DNA of 64,000 nt from Henckelia pumila (GCF_033568475.1 NC_133122.1:185523449-185587448); one strand, 5' to 3'; positions 10,949-24,281 are shown, numbered from the stretch's first letter. Program-made: numbers and translations. The notes: generated by a model not told the origin, from the sequence alone.

Positions 10949-12062
10949 ATGCCTCCACGTAAAGCACCGGTGACTAGACAAACAGTGGCTATTCCTCAGT
11001 CAGAACAACCAAATGTACCACAGACAGTGGCAGAACCGCAGAATGCACTGGGTAGTACATCTGTTGATCTGATGGATGTGACTGCTACACCAATGGAGAC
11101 TCTGTTGAAACGATTTCAGTCGTTCAAACCGTCAACGCTGAAAGGGACAGAGAATTCAGTTGATTGTGAGAATTGGCTTGAAGATATTGAACAACTGTTT
11201 GAATCACTTGACTATTCAGATGATCGTCGTATCAGATTGGTAGTACATCAACTACACGAAGTTGCCAAAAGTTGGTGGATTACTACAAAGAAAGCATTGG
11301 AACATCGAGGTACGATTATCACCTGGTCTGTCTTTAAAACTGAATTATATCAATGTTTCTTTCCAATCTCCTACAGAAAATACAAAGGAGAAAAATTTGC
11401 GAGTTTGAAACATAATCAGCTGAACATAGAAGAATATGTGGTCAAATTTTCTAGTCTTTTGAAGTTTTCCCCACATATAGCAGCAAGTGATGAGGCCATG
11501 GAGGACCAGTTTATCAATGGCTTGAATCCAGATATTTTCACTTTGGTGAATAGTGGCAGACCTAATACTTTTGCAGATAATTTGAACCGAGCTAAGGGAG
11601 CAAAGGCGAGATTGTCGAGACAAAGAGGATCACCTTTTCTTCCACAACCACCTCAACAACCAGTACCAGCACCATTGCAACCATCTCTCAGATTCGAGGG
11701 TGGAAGCAGTGGCAGAAAAGATTCTAGATTTCGGCCGAAAGGTAAACAGTTTAAGAAGTATGACAATAGTTCTTCTAGTTCTAGTGGCCAGAGTCAGTTT
11801 GGTGCAGGTTAGAAGTCCAGTGATTCAGGCATGTATTGTGGTAAGTGTGGTGGACGACATGCCACTGATATGTGCCGAGGAGTGTCAGGTACTTGTAATA
11901 TTTGTCATCAACTAGGTCACTATGCTAAGGTATGCCCTCAAAGAGCAACAGAAAGAACAACTGGTGCAATTTCATCTAGACCAGTACCTTAGGCTGACAG
12001 AAAATCATCTACAGTGCATTCCTTTCAGCCACAGCAACAAACCAGACCAAGAGGAAGTCAGA
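10949..12062 (+). pseudogene. Ty3/gypsy gag (capsid and zinc knuckles), broken
   Basis: The frame opens MPPRKAPVTRQ and includes the retrotransposon capsid block around residues 45-190 (CENWLEDIEQLFESL, WWITTKKALEHRG, EYVVKFSSLLKFSP, DQFINGLNPD). A TAG stop at 11810-11812 interrupts it. The same frame then continues with two zinc knuckles, CGKCGGRHATDMC and CNICHQLGHYAKVC, and another TAG follows near 11990. The solo LTR at 12068 cuts the frame, which resumes at 14700. Confidence 0.88.
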
Positions 12063-12067
12063 CTGTG

Positions 12068-14694
12068 TGTAACACCCAGTATTTTAAATACGTAAATCCG
12101 CATGCATAATTAGGATATTTAATTATTTAAATTTGTGATTTATGGGTTAAATAATTATGTGAATTATTTGTGCATGATTTAATTTATTTTTTTAAGCATT
12201 TAACCCATAATTAGTGATTTTATGATTTTTAGTATTTTAATTATTTTATCGCGTAGACGGGACCGTGAACGGACGAGATGACAACTTTCTAGCCAATTTA
12301 TTTCATGAGCCTTTTAAGAGCTCAAAAATATTATTTTGAGTTTTATTACCTCAATATTTTTAGTATTTAATTTTATATAATTTTAGGGGTCCGTTTTTAT
12401 TCAAAATAAGCCAAAATATTGACTTTTTAGTATTTTTAAAATTTCATTTATTTGATATTTCGGGATTTTATTAGGTTATCAGATTATTAAATATTAATGG
12501 GAATTTTTAAGTTGTATATTTTATATTTAAAACCTTATTTATGTTTTAATTACCCTGTATTCTATTTTTAATTAAAACTCTAACCTAATCTACCCAAAAC
12601 CCCACGTTTCTTTCCATCAGCCGCCTCACCCCATATCCATCATCTTCCTCGTCGATCCAGCAGCCGAGGAAGGACCCCATAGCCGATTCTCTTCAAAGTT
12701 TCAAGGTTTCTCGTCGTCCCGTCGTCCCGGAATCGTCCCACGCTCGTTTTTCTCTTCAAACTTCGGTGCTAGGCATGTTTTTATTCCACTTTTTCGTACA
12801 ATATCAGTGAATATTATGTGTGCGTGGTGTATGCGTTGATTTGTTCTTGAAAATTTTCAGAAATTTATTTGAGTTTGTTCTTGGTGCTCGATTTGATGTA
12901 TTCTCCATTCATGCTCACGTTTCTTTATTTCATGGCACGTTTAGCTGCTGGTCTAGGTTCAGAGGAAGTGTGGGGGTTGCCTGGACTCGAATGGCTCGAG
13001 TGGTTCGAGCCAAACGAGCCCAGGAAACCACAGTGGTTCGATCGGCCATCGAGGGTGCAGAATAGGGTTTCCGAGAGAAGGGGTTCGGGTTCATGGTAGT
13101 AGGCTGCATGGGGCTGGGGGCTGGTGCAGGTTAGGTCCGCCCAGACGTGGGCTACGTCTGGGCGGCGGCGCTCCGGCCAGGGGTGGCCGGAGCAGGCCGG
13201 GGCTGCTGCTCACGACCGCAACTGAAGTGAGAATAGGGCAGATCGGGTTTAGGGTTTTAGGGTTGGTCCGGGTCGGGTCTTGGGTCCGGGTCGGGTCTGG
13301 AAGTAAGTGGGTTAAGTTAGTTGGGTTCGGGTTCGGGTTAAGTTAGTTGGGCTCGAGTATTTTTATTTTTAAGTTTTAAGTTTAATTAAAGGTTTAATGG
13401 GCCTAATTAAATCTTAAAATTTTATTGGGCTCCATTTAATTATTTTGGGTTGATTTTAATTATTTGGGATTTAAATTAATTTAATTAAGTAAGTCCAATA
13501 ATTTTTATGGGTTTTAGGGCCCGTGAAAGTTATTGGGCCAGTCTTTGGGCTTTTGGGCCCATTGGGCCAGAATTGGTTGTTAATGGGCTTTAATTATTTA
13601 ATTGGGCTTAGAATAATTTTATTGGGCTTAAGTATGATAATGGGCCAGATTTAAGTAATTGGGCTTGAGTGTTAGGGTCAGCAGTCTAGTACAATCCATG
13701 AGAAATTGCATGTGTCCTGAATATATATTTAATTATTTTTATGCATTGAAGTTATTTTAATATTTATATGATAGTAAGAAATTAAATTAAATATATATGA
13801 AGGACATACATTTTATTTAAGTACATGCATTCATGAAATAATTTTAGGTACGATTAAATGTTTAAGGTTGAGCAATAATAAAATATTTTTATGTTGGAAG
13901 TTGAAGTAGTGTGACAATTTGAGGGGGATTCATCCTCATACGTGAACTATTGAAGGGCAGTTTACTGCCAATTTAAGAGGTGATTCGTCACCGCCACGTA
14001 CGTTAGTTTCCACGCTGATCAGTATTTAATGTATGATTTAAGGTTACACTACGGATACAACCATGCGATGTTAGAAAATTAATTGCTCAACAATATTTAT
14101 GTATTATGTTATTTAAGTTAATTTAAGTTATGATATGTTATGATATTTCTAAGAATGCTCATTCATGTATATGTTATGTATTAATATTTAATTGTTTTAA
14201 ATTATTTTAAACCCTTGTTATGTTAGCATGTTGGGCCTCTAGGCTCACTACACTGGTATGGTGCAGGTGAGTTCGTAGAGGAGGATGTAGCTCCTACCGG
14301 CGGCGAGGACATATGAGCGGACATGCAGTGACCCCGTGACCGTGATAGATGTCTGAGTCACATTGCATGTTTTAATTATGTCAGCATGTTACACTTTTTA
14401 ATTATTTTTTAGTGGTTGTGGTTTTGAATATTTCATTTGAATATTTTCAGTGCATGCAAACCTTGATCATTTTACTTATGCAGTATTTTTAATTAAATGT
14501 TTGACTCAGATATTTATTTTATTTAAAGGATGCAATTTTTATTTAAGTTATTTATTTATTTATTTATTTATTTTAAATCTTTTTATTTTGTGCGTATATG
14601 TATGGGCATATATGTACATATTTTATTTAATAAGTATAAAAAAAAAAAAAATTCCGCATATTTATTTATTAATTATAGAGTTAGGGTCGTTTCA
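12068..14694 (+). mobile_element. Very long solo LTR (2.63 kb) inside gag-pol, TSD CTGTG
   Basis: TGTAACACCC opens it and ...GGGTCGTTTCA closes it. CTGTG is duplicated at 12063-12067 and 14695-14699, and the host gag-pol frame joins across the two ends. No internal domain or second LTR remains. The 3' third matches the gypsy-LTR part of the mosaic at 24947-26492 (shared ggctcactacactggtatgg and ttagggtcgtttca). It holds near-perfect hairpins at 12992-13012, 13137-13165 and 13170-13193, a (TTTA)n run near 14550 and a poly-A tract near 14639. Short frames in it, such as 12820-13065, look incidental. Confidence 0.9.
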
Positions 14695-14699
14695 CTGTG

Positions 14700-16243
14700 A
14701 CTCAACCTCAAAGGCAACAGGCAAAAGTGTTTGCACTGACTGAGGAGCAGGCTCAAACAACACCTGAAGATGTTATAGCAGGTAACTGCTTTATCTTTGG
14801 TTATCCTGCTTATGTTTTGATAGATACAAGTGCATTACATACATTCATATTTGAGAAATTTGCTATGATGCATTCTTTATCGTCTGAGCCATTGCCTACT
14901 GTTGTTTCTATTTCTTCACCTTTGGGTGAAGACATTATATCTGTTAGAATGATTCAAAACTGTGCATTACAATATGACGGGAATGTGATTGACTTGGATT
15001 GCATAGTACTTGGATTATCAGATTTCGATTGCATTGTTGGTATAGACATGTTAACCAAGTACAGGGCAACCGTGAACTGTTTCCAGAAAGTGGTCAGATT
15101 TAGACCTGTAATGACAGAAGAATGGAAATTCTACGGTAAGGGTTCTAGAGCCAAGATCCCTTTGATATCTGTATTATCCATGACCCGTTTATTGCAGAGA
15201 GGGGCAGAAGGATTTCTGGTTTATGCAGTAGATGTATTGAAATCCAGTCCACCAGTGGCATATATTCCAGTGGTGCATGAATTTGCTGATGTATTTCCTG
15301 ATGAAATTTCTGGTTTGCCTCCAATTCGAGAAATAGACTTCAGCATTGAGTTAATTCCAGGTACGCAATCGATATCTAAAGCTCCTTACAGAATGAAACC
15401 TATTGAATTGAAGGAGTTGAAAGATTAGCTTGAAGATTTACTTGTAAAAGGGTACATTAGAATGAGCGTTTTCACCTTGGGGCGCTTTGGTACTTTTTGT
15501 ACGAAAGAAAGATGGTTCTATGCGGTTGTGTATCGATTATCGTCAACTGAACAAGGCGACGGTAAAGAATAAGTATCCATTGCCTAGAATAGATGATTTT
15601 TTTGATCAGTTGCAGGGTTCATCTATCTATTCTAAGATTGATTTGAGATCTGGATATCATCAGTTGAGGGTGCGAGATGAAGATATCCCTAAAACTGCTT
15701 TCAGAACAAGGTATGGACATTATGAATTTCATGCCTTTTGGTTTAACCAATGCTCCTGCAGTATTTATAGGCCTGATGAATAGGGTATTTCAGAAATACT
15801 TGGATGACTTTGTCATTATCTTTATTGTTGATATTTTGATCTATTCCAAAAATGTGCATGATCATGCTGAACATCTCAGAATCGTATTATAGACTTTGAG
15901 AGATGATAAATTATTTGCCAAGTTATCTAAATGTGAATTTTGGTTGCAGAAAGTTGTGTTTCTTGGGCATATCATTTCAGGTGATGGAATTTCAGTGGAT
16001 CCAAGCAAGGTAGAGGCAGTGATCAACTGGCCTAGACCGACATCAGTGCCAGAAATACGGAGTTTTATGGGCTTAGCAGGCTATTATCGCAGATTTATCA
16101 GATATTTTTCCAGCATTGCCAAGCCTATTACGCAATTGACTCAAAAAAATATGTCGTATGTCTGGACTGAAGCTAGTTTCTTAGAGTTGAATAATAGGCT
16201 TACAAGTGCACATGTCTTGATGATTAATAACTATAATAATTAG
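14700..16243 (+). pseudogene. Ty3/gypsy protease and reverse transcriptase, broken
   Basis: The protease region reads AYVLIDTSALHTFI, where the usual DTGA active site has become DTSA. After the linker FADVFPDEISGLPPIREIDF and a TAG stop at 15426, a frameshift precedes [28 protein letters not shown] second frameshift lies near 15735. The catalytic motif is FIVDILIYS instead of FIDD, so one metal-binding Asp is lost. Another stop lies at 15890. SKCEFWLQKVVFLGHIIS and [10 protein letters not shown] follow. The sequence ends at the tether and lacks RNase H and integrase. Confidence 0.9.
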
Positions 16244-16284
16244 TGAAAGTTAATGATCCCAACATTATTAGTTTATAATTTTGG

Positions 16285-16662
16285 TACCGTTTGGTTTGAG
16301 TGATGAGATAAATAATACATAGATAAGTAATATAATGTAATATAAAATAAATAAAAAATGATAGTTAATATAGTATTTGATTGATAGATTATAGTTTATT
16401 TGATTTGATTGATTAAATTTTATATAAAAATGATAAATTACTATTTTGTCTTTTTAAGAATAAATAAAATACGAATAATATTATTTATAAGAGTAATATA
16501 ATAATTTAAATTCAATGATTTGATTGATTTAACATAAATAATTAATGATTTGATTGACGTAAAATTAATAATTAATAGATGAATAAATAATATGACGAGA
16601 AGAACGCGAGATTAAATAAGATAACTTATACATAGACTAATAATACCTCGTACCAAACGGTA
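16285..16662. mobile_element. MITE with TACCGTTTGGT terminal inverted repeats, copy 1
   Basis: TACCGTTTGGT (16285) and ACCAAACGGTA (to 16662) flank about 355 bp of AT-rich DNA with repeated gatttgattgat words. A second, more diverged copy lies at 34851-35221. No coding capacity is present. Confidence 0.8.
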
Positions 16663-16726
16663 TTTATATAATTTACACCAAACATGATATGTACTATTAA
16701 GATATATTATTTATCACATCATTCAT

Positions 16727-16815
16727 ACTAGCGGCACCACACACGCATTTCGTGTGCAATATAACCAAAAAAATATTATATTTTTATATATTATACTTTT
16801 GCTAAAGTGAGTGAT
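16727..16815 (-). mobile_element. Possible Helitron 3' terminus
   Basis: Read on the minus strand, a hairpin (GCACACGAAATGCGTGTG) is followed by an 8-base spacer and CTAGT, whose complement begins at 16727. This is the 3' end form of the Helitrons at 17183 and 34563. I cannot place a 5' end, so the element may be truncated. Confidence 0.45.
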
Positions 16816-17182
16816 ATTAGTGTTTGATTTGGAGTACAAAGATGGATATTGTGATAGAGAAAAAATGGAGATAATTCATAATTGTATAACCTCTTTCCCA
16901 CGTTTTTGGGAAGGTGGAGATAACTATATAACATTTTTTCCACTTTTTTTTCCGAACTTGATTGAAAGGTACGGTTAAGTTTTGTTTTGTTTTTATTTTT
17001 TTTTTTGACCATACCAAAAGACCCTGCTATTGCCCTCTTACATGTATAAGATTATTACAAAATCTTTTATCATCATGTCGCCACGAACTAATCGCCAATG
17101 TAGCTTTGTGTGTGTGTGTTTTTTTTTCTTTTCTGAATCTTGATTTTGTGTTTTTAAATTAAAGCATAAAACTCTTATAAAA

Positions 17183-17422
17183 ACTAGTACACTAAGCACA
17201 TGCATTGCATGTGCACATAATATAATTTTATAAAAATAATAATTAAAAATTAAGATAGTGGGATAGTGGGGATAAGATGTGAGAGTTTTTTAATCTTAAA
17301 TTACATTTTTACCTTTTAATCATTGACTATATTTGAAAGAATTATAAGGATAAATTTGAAAATCTATTAAAATACCAAAGTTAGTTACTCTAATGGGTTT
17401 ATCAATTATAATATAGTAAAGA
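17183..17422 (-). mobile_element. Non-autonomous Helitron (240 bp)
   Basis: On the minus strand it starts TCTTTACTATATTATAATTG and ends with hairpin GCACATGCAATGCATGTGC, a short spacer and CTAGT. The flanking bases are A (5') and T (3'), the classic Helitron A|T target. No coding capacity is present. Confidence 0.8.
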
Positions 17423-18117
17423 TATGGTAAACACCCTTGACGTTACTTTAAAACATGAGTTAAATGTGTTTGATATTTTTTTTAAAATAAAATAATACAT
17501 TACATATTAATATATATATATATATATATGTATTACAAAATTTTATGTATTTTGAAAATTTCACGCAAATTACCCTTTAAATACTCCGTTCCAAGAAGGG
17601 GAAAAAATCCTTTAAATATTACTCCTTCCGTCCCAATTAATATTTTTTTGTTTGTTCTAAATATATAGATGTACACCATATTTAGTAATAATTTTTTTAA
17701 CACTTCTTTACCAATATACCTCTATTAACTATATATTAAAAATAGTGAAATTATTTTTTAAATGCATTAAATAAGGATAAAATAAGAAATGCATGCATAA
17801 TTTTTCTTCGCAATGGATTTTTTCTTAATCTGTGTGAAGAAAAAATAAAATTATATATTGAAACGTAGGAATTATCTAGTCTAGTTTCAAAAGTGCATAA
17901 ACATTATATTAGTTAATACTATATATAGATATATATATATATATACATATTTTAATTTTTTTTAAGTTTCATTTAATTAATACTATATTTAATCAGGCAT
18001 TAAATGAAAACTTCAAATTTATCTATCTTTTCTATTAATTGTTAGAGACGGCAAACCAGAAGAAGTGTTCCAATTTCCCAAATCTGTACCTCCTCTCCTG
18101 CTAGGGTTTATTTTGCG
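17423..18117. other. Upstream region of the methyltransferase gene
   Basis: AT-rich, with (TA)n tracts near 17512-17529 and 17926-17945. The 60 bp before the ATG include tacctcctctcctgctaggg, a likely leader. I see no clear TATA box. Confidence 0.4.
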
Positions 18118-21100
18118 ATGGCCGGAATCAGATTTCAGCCGGAGGACTCGGATGCATCACAGATGTCGCGGCAGGTGGCAGCTATTGATCTGATATCCGA
18201 CGACGACCGTTCTGTTGCGGCGGACTCCTGGTCCATCAAGAGCGACTATGGTAGCACTCTCGACGACGAGCAGCGTCACGTGGACGCCGCCGAGGCCCTC
18301 TCCGCCGCTTCGTTCCGAGCCTCCTCTGACTACAAGTCCTCTCTCATACCCACAATTTTTTTTTCTTTCTAATTTGTGTAGAATTGTTCTGTGCTTCATA
18401 AGGGAGGACGTAGCGGGAGAAATACAGTAGCCTGAAACGAAAAAGATCGGCCTAAATTATGTTTACAGATTTACCGGCTCATTAGTCTATTTTGTCATTC
18501 GCATGGTTTTTCCGGGAAAAAATATTTGCTTAGAAATACTAACGTTTTTTTAAAAAACTTGAATATAGTTGCTGGTATCCTTTCGATTTGAGTTGCTTCC
18601 CTGGGGGGTTTATTCTATAAACTTACTCAAAGTTCGATTATGATTTACTATGATAACAGACTCTGCTAAGTGAATGTGGAGCATGGTAAAGTAGAAACTA
18701 TCAGTACGTAGTAAACTGGGGGGTTACTAAACTAGCTGGTGGTCAAATTTCCTTTTTGCTGCTGTGAATTCATATTAGGAGGATGTCATTTTGTAGTTGC
18801 CGATCTTCAATTATGGGATTTAAAAAATTTCAATCTTTTGATGAGCAGTTCTGACAAAGATGAGTCAGATCCGGACGCAGTTCCTTCAATGTTGGGCTTT
18901 CAAAGTTATTGGGATGCCACATATGCGGATGAATTGGTGAATTTTCGGGAACATGGCCATGCTGGTGAAGTTTGGTATGTATGAACGTCAACAATTGCAT
19001 GTTTTGTTGTCTTATGTTTGTTGTTGAGTATGTTCAGCTTGATTGCCTCTGATTTCTGTTTATCTCATGGAAGAGGATACAAAGTGATTATTTTTGGGAG
19101 TTTGGTGCTGATAAGTCATTCATTAACCTTGGTCAAGGACCTGAAAAATACTTCAATGTACCGAACTTTGTTATGAAGAATATGGTAATGTGGATGGATT
19201 ACCGCATTCGAACTCGCGTTTGCGTATTTATTTTGACTTCAGGCAATCACTTAGAAGCTCCAGAGTGATGTCTCAGCCTTCCCTCTGTGTTTTTCATTTA
19301 GAAGGTTCTGGAAGAAATGATGGGACCTTGTCAATGTTAAAAAAAAAAAATCACACTCTCTTCTTGGTTATCCGTTCACTTTATTATGTAATGACTTGAT
19401 GCAGTTTACCAATTGACCCTGAAGTTTTTCCACCATGTGTTCCTGTGGTTATCTAGAAATTATGATTTATCCTTGAATATTAAAATTATCTGAGCCCATA
19501 AGAGGAAGCACTATATTAAAACACTGAAGAGGGAATAGAATTACATGATGGTACGCTTCTTTCTTTTCTCATCATGTTTCCTCTGCATTCTCCTAAACAA
19601 TATTCTGCAACACCTCGTATTCTGTAGGTTTGGAGCTGATGTAATGGAAAAAGTTGCTTCCTGGACTAAAAACTTATGTCTTGAAATGTGTCAGCGTCAC
19701 TTGCAAAATCACAATAATACAAATCATTTGACTGCTGGGCAGTCTGAAAAGGATTTGTCTAGCTGGAGCGTGCTGGATGTTGGGACTGGTAATGGTTTGC
19801 TTCTCCAGGAGCTTGCTAAGCAGGGGTATGGATTAATGGCAACAATTAGCCATTCTGCTTGTTGTTATATATTACTCCAAATAGCTATTTTTGAATTTTT
19901 TAAGAAATATCTACTTCTTCTTTTGGGCATGTTTCCTTTGATAGTAAATACTGGTCCCTTTGTTTGCTGCAGTTGCGTTATTTTATTGTGGCATTGAACT
20001 TGAGAAACTGAAAGGCTTCTGTACTCTTTTAGACTGAACCAGTAGAGATTATTACATCTTCCTGGCTAGGTGTTAACACATCTACACTCAATTATACCTT
20101 TTTGATGTGGTATTAGTTTACCACTGAGCAATAGTTATTCACAAGCTTCTTAGATGATATTTTATATAAATATAACTTACAAATTCCACCTGATAGAATC
20201 CATGGGTTTGAGCTTTACACTACATCTAAGCCTAGTTTGCTCCTTGTAATTCTTTTAAATTGCTAAAAATACTATCAGTGTTCGTGCCACTCGCAAGAAG
20301 ATCAGTTGTCATCCAAGGAATGATAAATGATTTGCTCTATGCTGAAGATGAGTTGTTGCAAAACACCGTTTTCCAGCAGCTTGCAAAACGCTGTGATTAT
20401 CCTTTAATGTACATTTTGTTTGATTAATGTAAAGAGGGTGAGATTTTGCATATACTGAAAAAGTAAACCTGAATATCTTGGATCCTATTGAAGTTGCTGC
20501 GTCTTTCATTTGGAATTTCGAATCTGAAATAATTTGAATGGCTGACCGTAGTGCTTTTGCATTTAGGTTCTCTGATCTCACTGGGACTGATTACAGTGAA
20601 GGGGCTATTGACCTTGCTCGAAACCTTGCTGATCGTGATGGATTCACCAACATTAAATTTCTGGTACTGTCTTCTCGAAATGCAACATATTTTTTCTTCA
20701 TTGTAGAGGCAATACTACGCTGGTGATGTTGATAATATGACATGAAGTGAATTTGTTGTTTGTGAATCTAACAGGTTTTATCTTTTAAATGAGTAAACTT
20801 TTGGGAAAGTGTTATTGACGTAACAGCGATTCAGTGTTGCAATTTTTCAATGTTGTAAATGGCGGGAGGCGTTTGCGGGGCGGTCAGTGACCGCCTACCG
20901 CCTCGGCCGTGCCTAGGCGGTTGAATTTTTTTAGCAATTTTTAATAGACAATTATGTATAATCATGCAATGTAATTACAAATAGTCAAATTTTTTTGTGT
21001 AATATATGTAATTAAATAATGTTATGCCTAAAGAAGCTTCGTACAATATATACAATCTAGAAAAAGTGCAAATAAATATATAAATGCAAACTAACAAGAT

Positions 21101-22915
21101 AATTAAGGTGGTGGCAGATGGCGGCAGCGGCGGAGGGCGGATGGAGGCGGTTTGAGGCAGGTGGTGGCTAATGGTGGAGGACATTTGAAACCAAAAGTAA
21201 ATACAAAAGAGAGTGAGGGGTGTTTTTATTATATCTAAGGTTTTTAAAATTAATTGACTTTCACTGGTTTTTAAAATTATTTGACTTTGATAGTTGACTG
21301 GAATTTTAAAATCATTGACCGCCTCGACCGCCTTCTTGCTCGCCTCCGCCGCCGGATGGCCTCGGACCGCCTACAGAAACCGCCTTAGACTAAGGCGGGG
21401 CGGTCGAGGGCCGCCTACTGCCTAGGCAGCCGCCTCGACCGCCATTTAGAACACTGCAATTTTTAGACTCGTTTCATTTTGGAGAAAAGTTGACTGATTT
21501 TGTTACTATAAAGGAAGTGCATACGTCCTGGCCTGCTCAACAGACCACAGTATTATTTCTACTTTTTACTTGGTGTGGCGCAAGTAAATTCAATAATTTC
21601 AACGGTACCAGACTCAGACAGAAAGTCTGAGGCCATTCTCCATGCCATAGAGCATATTCTGTATGAAGCTTTTAACGACCATCTATTATTCAAAAAATGA
21701 CACATGTTTCTCAATCCCCATGTGGACCAGAAGGAAAAGGATTGTTCATATTTGATTGCACAAAACTGACAAACCCCTAGGCCCTAGTATGATTGGTTCA
21801 GATTTCTCTTTTTAATTTGTGTATCTGTAAATTGAATTTTCTTACAATTTCTTCATGCTGTTTTGGCAATAACTATTCCGGTTTTCTTCCATAAAAAAAA
21901 AAAAAATACTGAAACAGTATGCAAATGTGTAGGCTAAAATTTGACTCCTTTTTTCCTGGTATCACTGCAGCGTCTACACCCATTATTGTCTGGACTTTTT
22001 TTTTGCGATTGGAATAATGTACACATTTTCTGGTGCATCATTCTAACATGATTTTTTACCTTTAATTTGATTATCAGGTCGATGATATCCTTGAAACCAA
22101 ACTGGATCGGAAGTTTCAGCTTGTTACCGACAAGGGGACCCTGGATGCCATTGGATTGCATCCTGATGGTCATATTAAAAGGTGTCATAATAAGAATTTA
22201 AGTTTACTTTATTTATGATTAAATAAGAACTTGAATTATTGTTTCTCTGTATTGCTTGCTGTTTTACATCTTTCCCTCACCCACTTGTGAAAGTTTTTTG
22301 AGTTAACAAATTTAAGTTTCACTTACCTTGGGCTAGAAGTCTAGAACTCAAGAATATAAGTGGTGTAAGCTCATAGAGAAGGTCAATCATTTATCAGCTG
22401 ACTGATGATAAGGTTATCAATATCTCAATCCCAGGACGTTGTATTGGGACTCCATTTCGGGAATTGTGACTGCTGGTGGATTATTGGTGAGTGGCTCTAC
22501 TCTCTTTTGCGATTTCTCTTTCCCATTTATGGAGCAATGGATGTTTTGATTGATGCTTAATGTTGCACCTTGGGATCATTTGGGTTTCAACTTTTTGTGT
22601 GGTTTTTAGTTCATAGATCCTTCCAGTCTTGTTTGTTTTGATTGTCCATGGAGGGTTGTAATTTGTCTACAAAATGTGCATGTTTAGGTCATCACGTCTT
22701 GCAACAGTACAAAAGATGAACTGATACAAGAGGTGGAGGCTTTCAATCAAAGGAAGAGCTGTGCCTCTCAGGAACCAAACACTATTGCAGACCAAAACAC
22801 AGGTAAAGATCCCCCTCCATTCCAATACATAGACCATATTCGCACATATCCAACATTTACCTTTGGAGGATCAGTTGGATCGCGTGTTGCAACTGTGGCA
22901 TTTCTGAGGAACTAA
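18118..22915 (+). CDS. EFM4/METTL10-type protein-lysine N-methyltransferase, seven exons
   Basis: Exons are 18118-18335, 18849-18974, 19628-19825, 20567-20663, 22078-22181, 22435-22486 and 22688-22915, giving 340 residues with consistent phases. The first donor (AA|gtcctc) is weak but restores the frame SDYNSDKDE. Residues 1-75 are acidic and Ser-rich (DDDRSVAADSWSIKSDYGS), a plant-specific leader. SAM-binding motif I is VLDVGTGNG at residues 163-171. It is followed by DLTGTDYSEGAIDLA, the family signature DKGTLDAIGL at 231-240, VITSCN, and the C-terminal VGSRVATVAFLRN. The yeast and animal relatives methylate a lysine of elongation factor 1A in the cytosol; the plant substrate is inferred. 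The order and spacing recall Arabidopsis AR401. A hAT element sits in intron 4. Confidence 0.93.
20848..21456. mobile_element. hAT-type non-autonomous transposon in intron 4 of the methyltransferase gene
   Basis: The ends CAATGTTGTAAATGGCGG and (complement) CAGTGTTCTAAATGGCGG form terminal inverted repeats. CAATTTTT is duplicated at 20840-20847 and 21457-21464; an 8-bp duplication is the hAT hallmark. The ends are rich in ccgcc/ggcgg, giving long complementary GC-rich arms. The element lies in a 1.4-kb intron and leaves both splice sites untouched. Confidence 0.9.
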
Positions 22916-23396
22916 CTTTCTGGGCAAAAAGATGTTTCTTATTTACATGGACATACCACCTTGTGTCTGTAAGAATATTGTTAATGTGGAAATCTTGCAA
23001 GTAGTTACTTTGCAGGATGGTAACCCTACTTTGGATTAGATGGTCTTCTGGTAACTGACGTATGCACCTGCCTAGATGTAGAATAGATGGTGATGTAGGA
23101 AATGTTCTTGTGTATATTCAAACTTCTTTGGAACCTATATCTAAGAAAATGCTTGATCTTTATCTGCTTGCTTTTGACTAGATTCATACCATGGTTAAAT
23201 GCTCCTTTAACGAAGTTATCATTCGTGTTTTCCCCTTCCAAATCTTTTTGGTTTTCGATGCTTCTGGTTTCACTTGTGCCACAAATCAAATTAAATAAAT
23301 GATTAAATTTTCGCTCGCGGATTTCATATCTAATAATTGTGTTGGCTAGTATTTGATTCTGTCTTGTTAGTCGGTACTTCTCTATGTATATCGATA
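22916..23396. other. 3' flank of the methyltransferase gene
   Basis: Probable 3' UTR and intergenic DNA. No gene is seen. The left edge of the tandem duplication follows at 23397. Confidence 0.45.
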
Positions 23397-24281
23397 AAAA
23401 TTTGCTAGGTGCAATACCATGCCCATTCATCTATGGGTTTTTTATTTTCTATACTTTTGAACATCATTTTAATTTAAAGAAGCATTGGGAATTTCCAAGC
23501 TGCCTTTGAAAGAAACATTTGATGTTCAAGTAGCGTTGATGTCAACTTTCCGTTAAAATGTGCTGGTGAAATTTTGAAAAAGAAAAAATAAAATTATATA
23601 ATGATTATTTTAGTATTATTATTTGTATCTCAATCTTTTTATAATAATAATTATTTATATAAGTTATTCAAATTTCATAGATCTTACCTCGTGGATCGGT
23701 CTGGCTACAATCGAACCTGACTTATTTGACATTTTAACCAAAATGGTTGTAGATATTAATCTGTCATATTGGTTAGCATCATTTCAATAATTTAAATTTA
23801 ACAATAATAATTTATTTGCATATTTCTACGCTAAAGGATAGCAAACGTATTAGAATATCATTCCATGATGTTATTCCTCTCCGACCGACATTTGTAAACG
23901 AATTTTATACAATATTAGGAAACATGATGGCAGATGTTTCATTCAATTCTTTTTTTAAAAAAGATTTTAAATTTTAACGTGGTGTTTTGTAATTCTTTAG
24001 AAATGGCAGATGGATCATATGATATAATACAAAAGTCGATTCCTATCATATATCTAACTAATATCATGTAAAAAAAAAGATTTCTCTTTTAAAAATGACA
24101 TGAGCATATAGGTTGAAGTTTTAAGCTTAATTTTGATGTTCTTTTGAATATGAAAATCGCATGGAAATTGATTTGACATTGTTTTGTTATGATTTTTTTT
24201 TTTTCAAATTTTGTTTTGGAAAGAATTTTTGTTACTATTGGATGTTGAAAGTTATACAAACTTGGTGGCATCAAGTAGATG

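Larger units (their letters stand above)
8939..16243 (+). mobile_element. Decayed Ty3/gypsy retrotransposon, 3' truncated
   Basis: The order is 5' LTR (8939-10618), tRNA-Met PBS, gag, protease, reverse transcriptase and the start of the post-RT region. The coding sequence breaks off after the ...RLTSAHVL motif near 16220, so RNase H, integrase and the 3' LTR are absent. A 2.6-kb solo LTR splits gag from protease. Stops and frameshifts occur throughout, so the copy is dead. Confidence 0.88.

Noticed and set aside
11700-11915. Readthrough or recoding at the gag TAG stop (11810)
   Set aside because: Other stops, frameshifts and a mutated catalytic Asp occur downstream, so ordinary decay explains it.
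12820-13099. Overlapping frames in the solo LTR
   Set aside because: They span the hairpin region, do not recur in the related LTR and show no domain.
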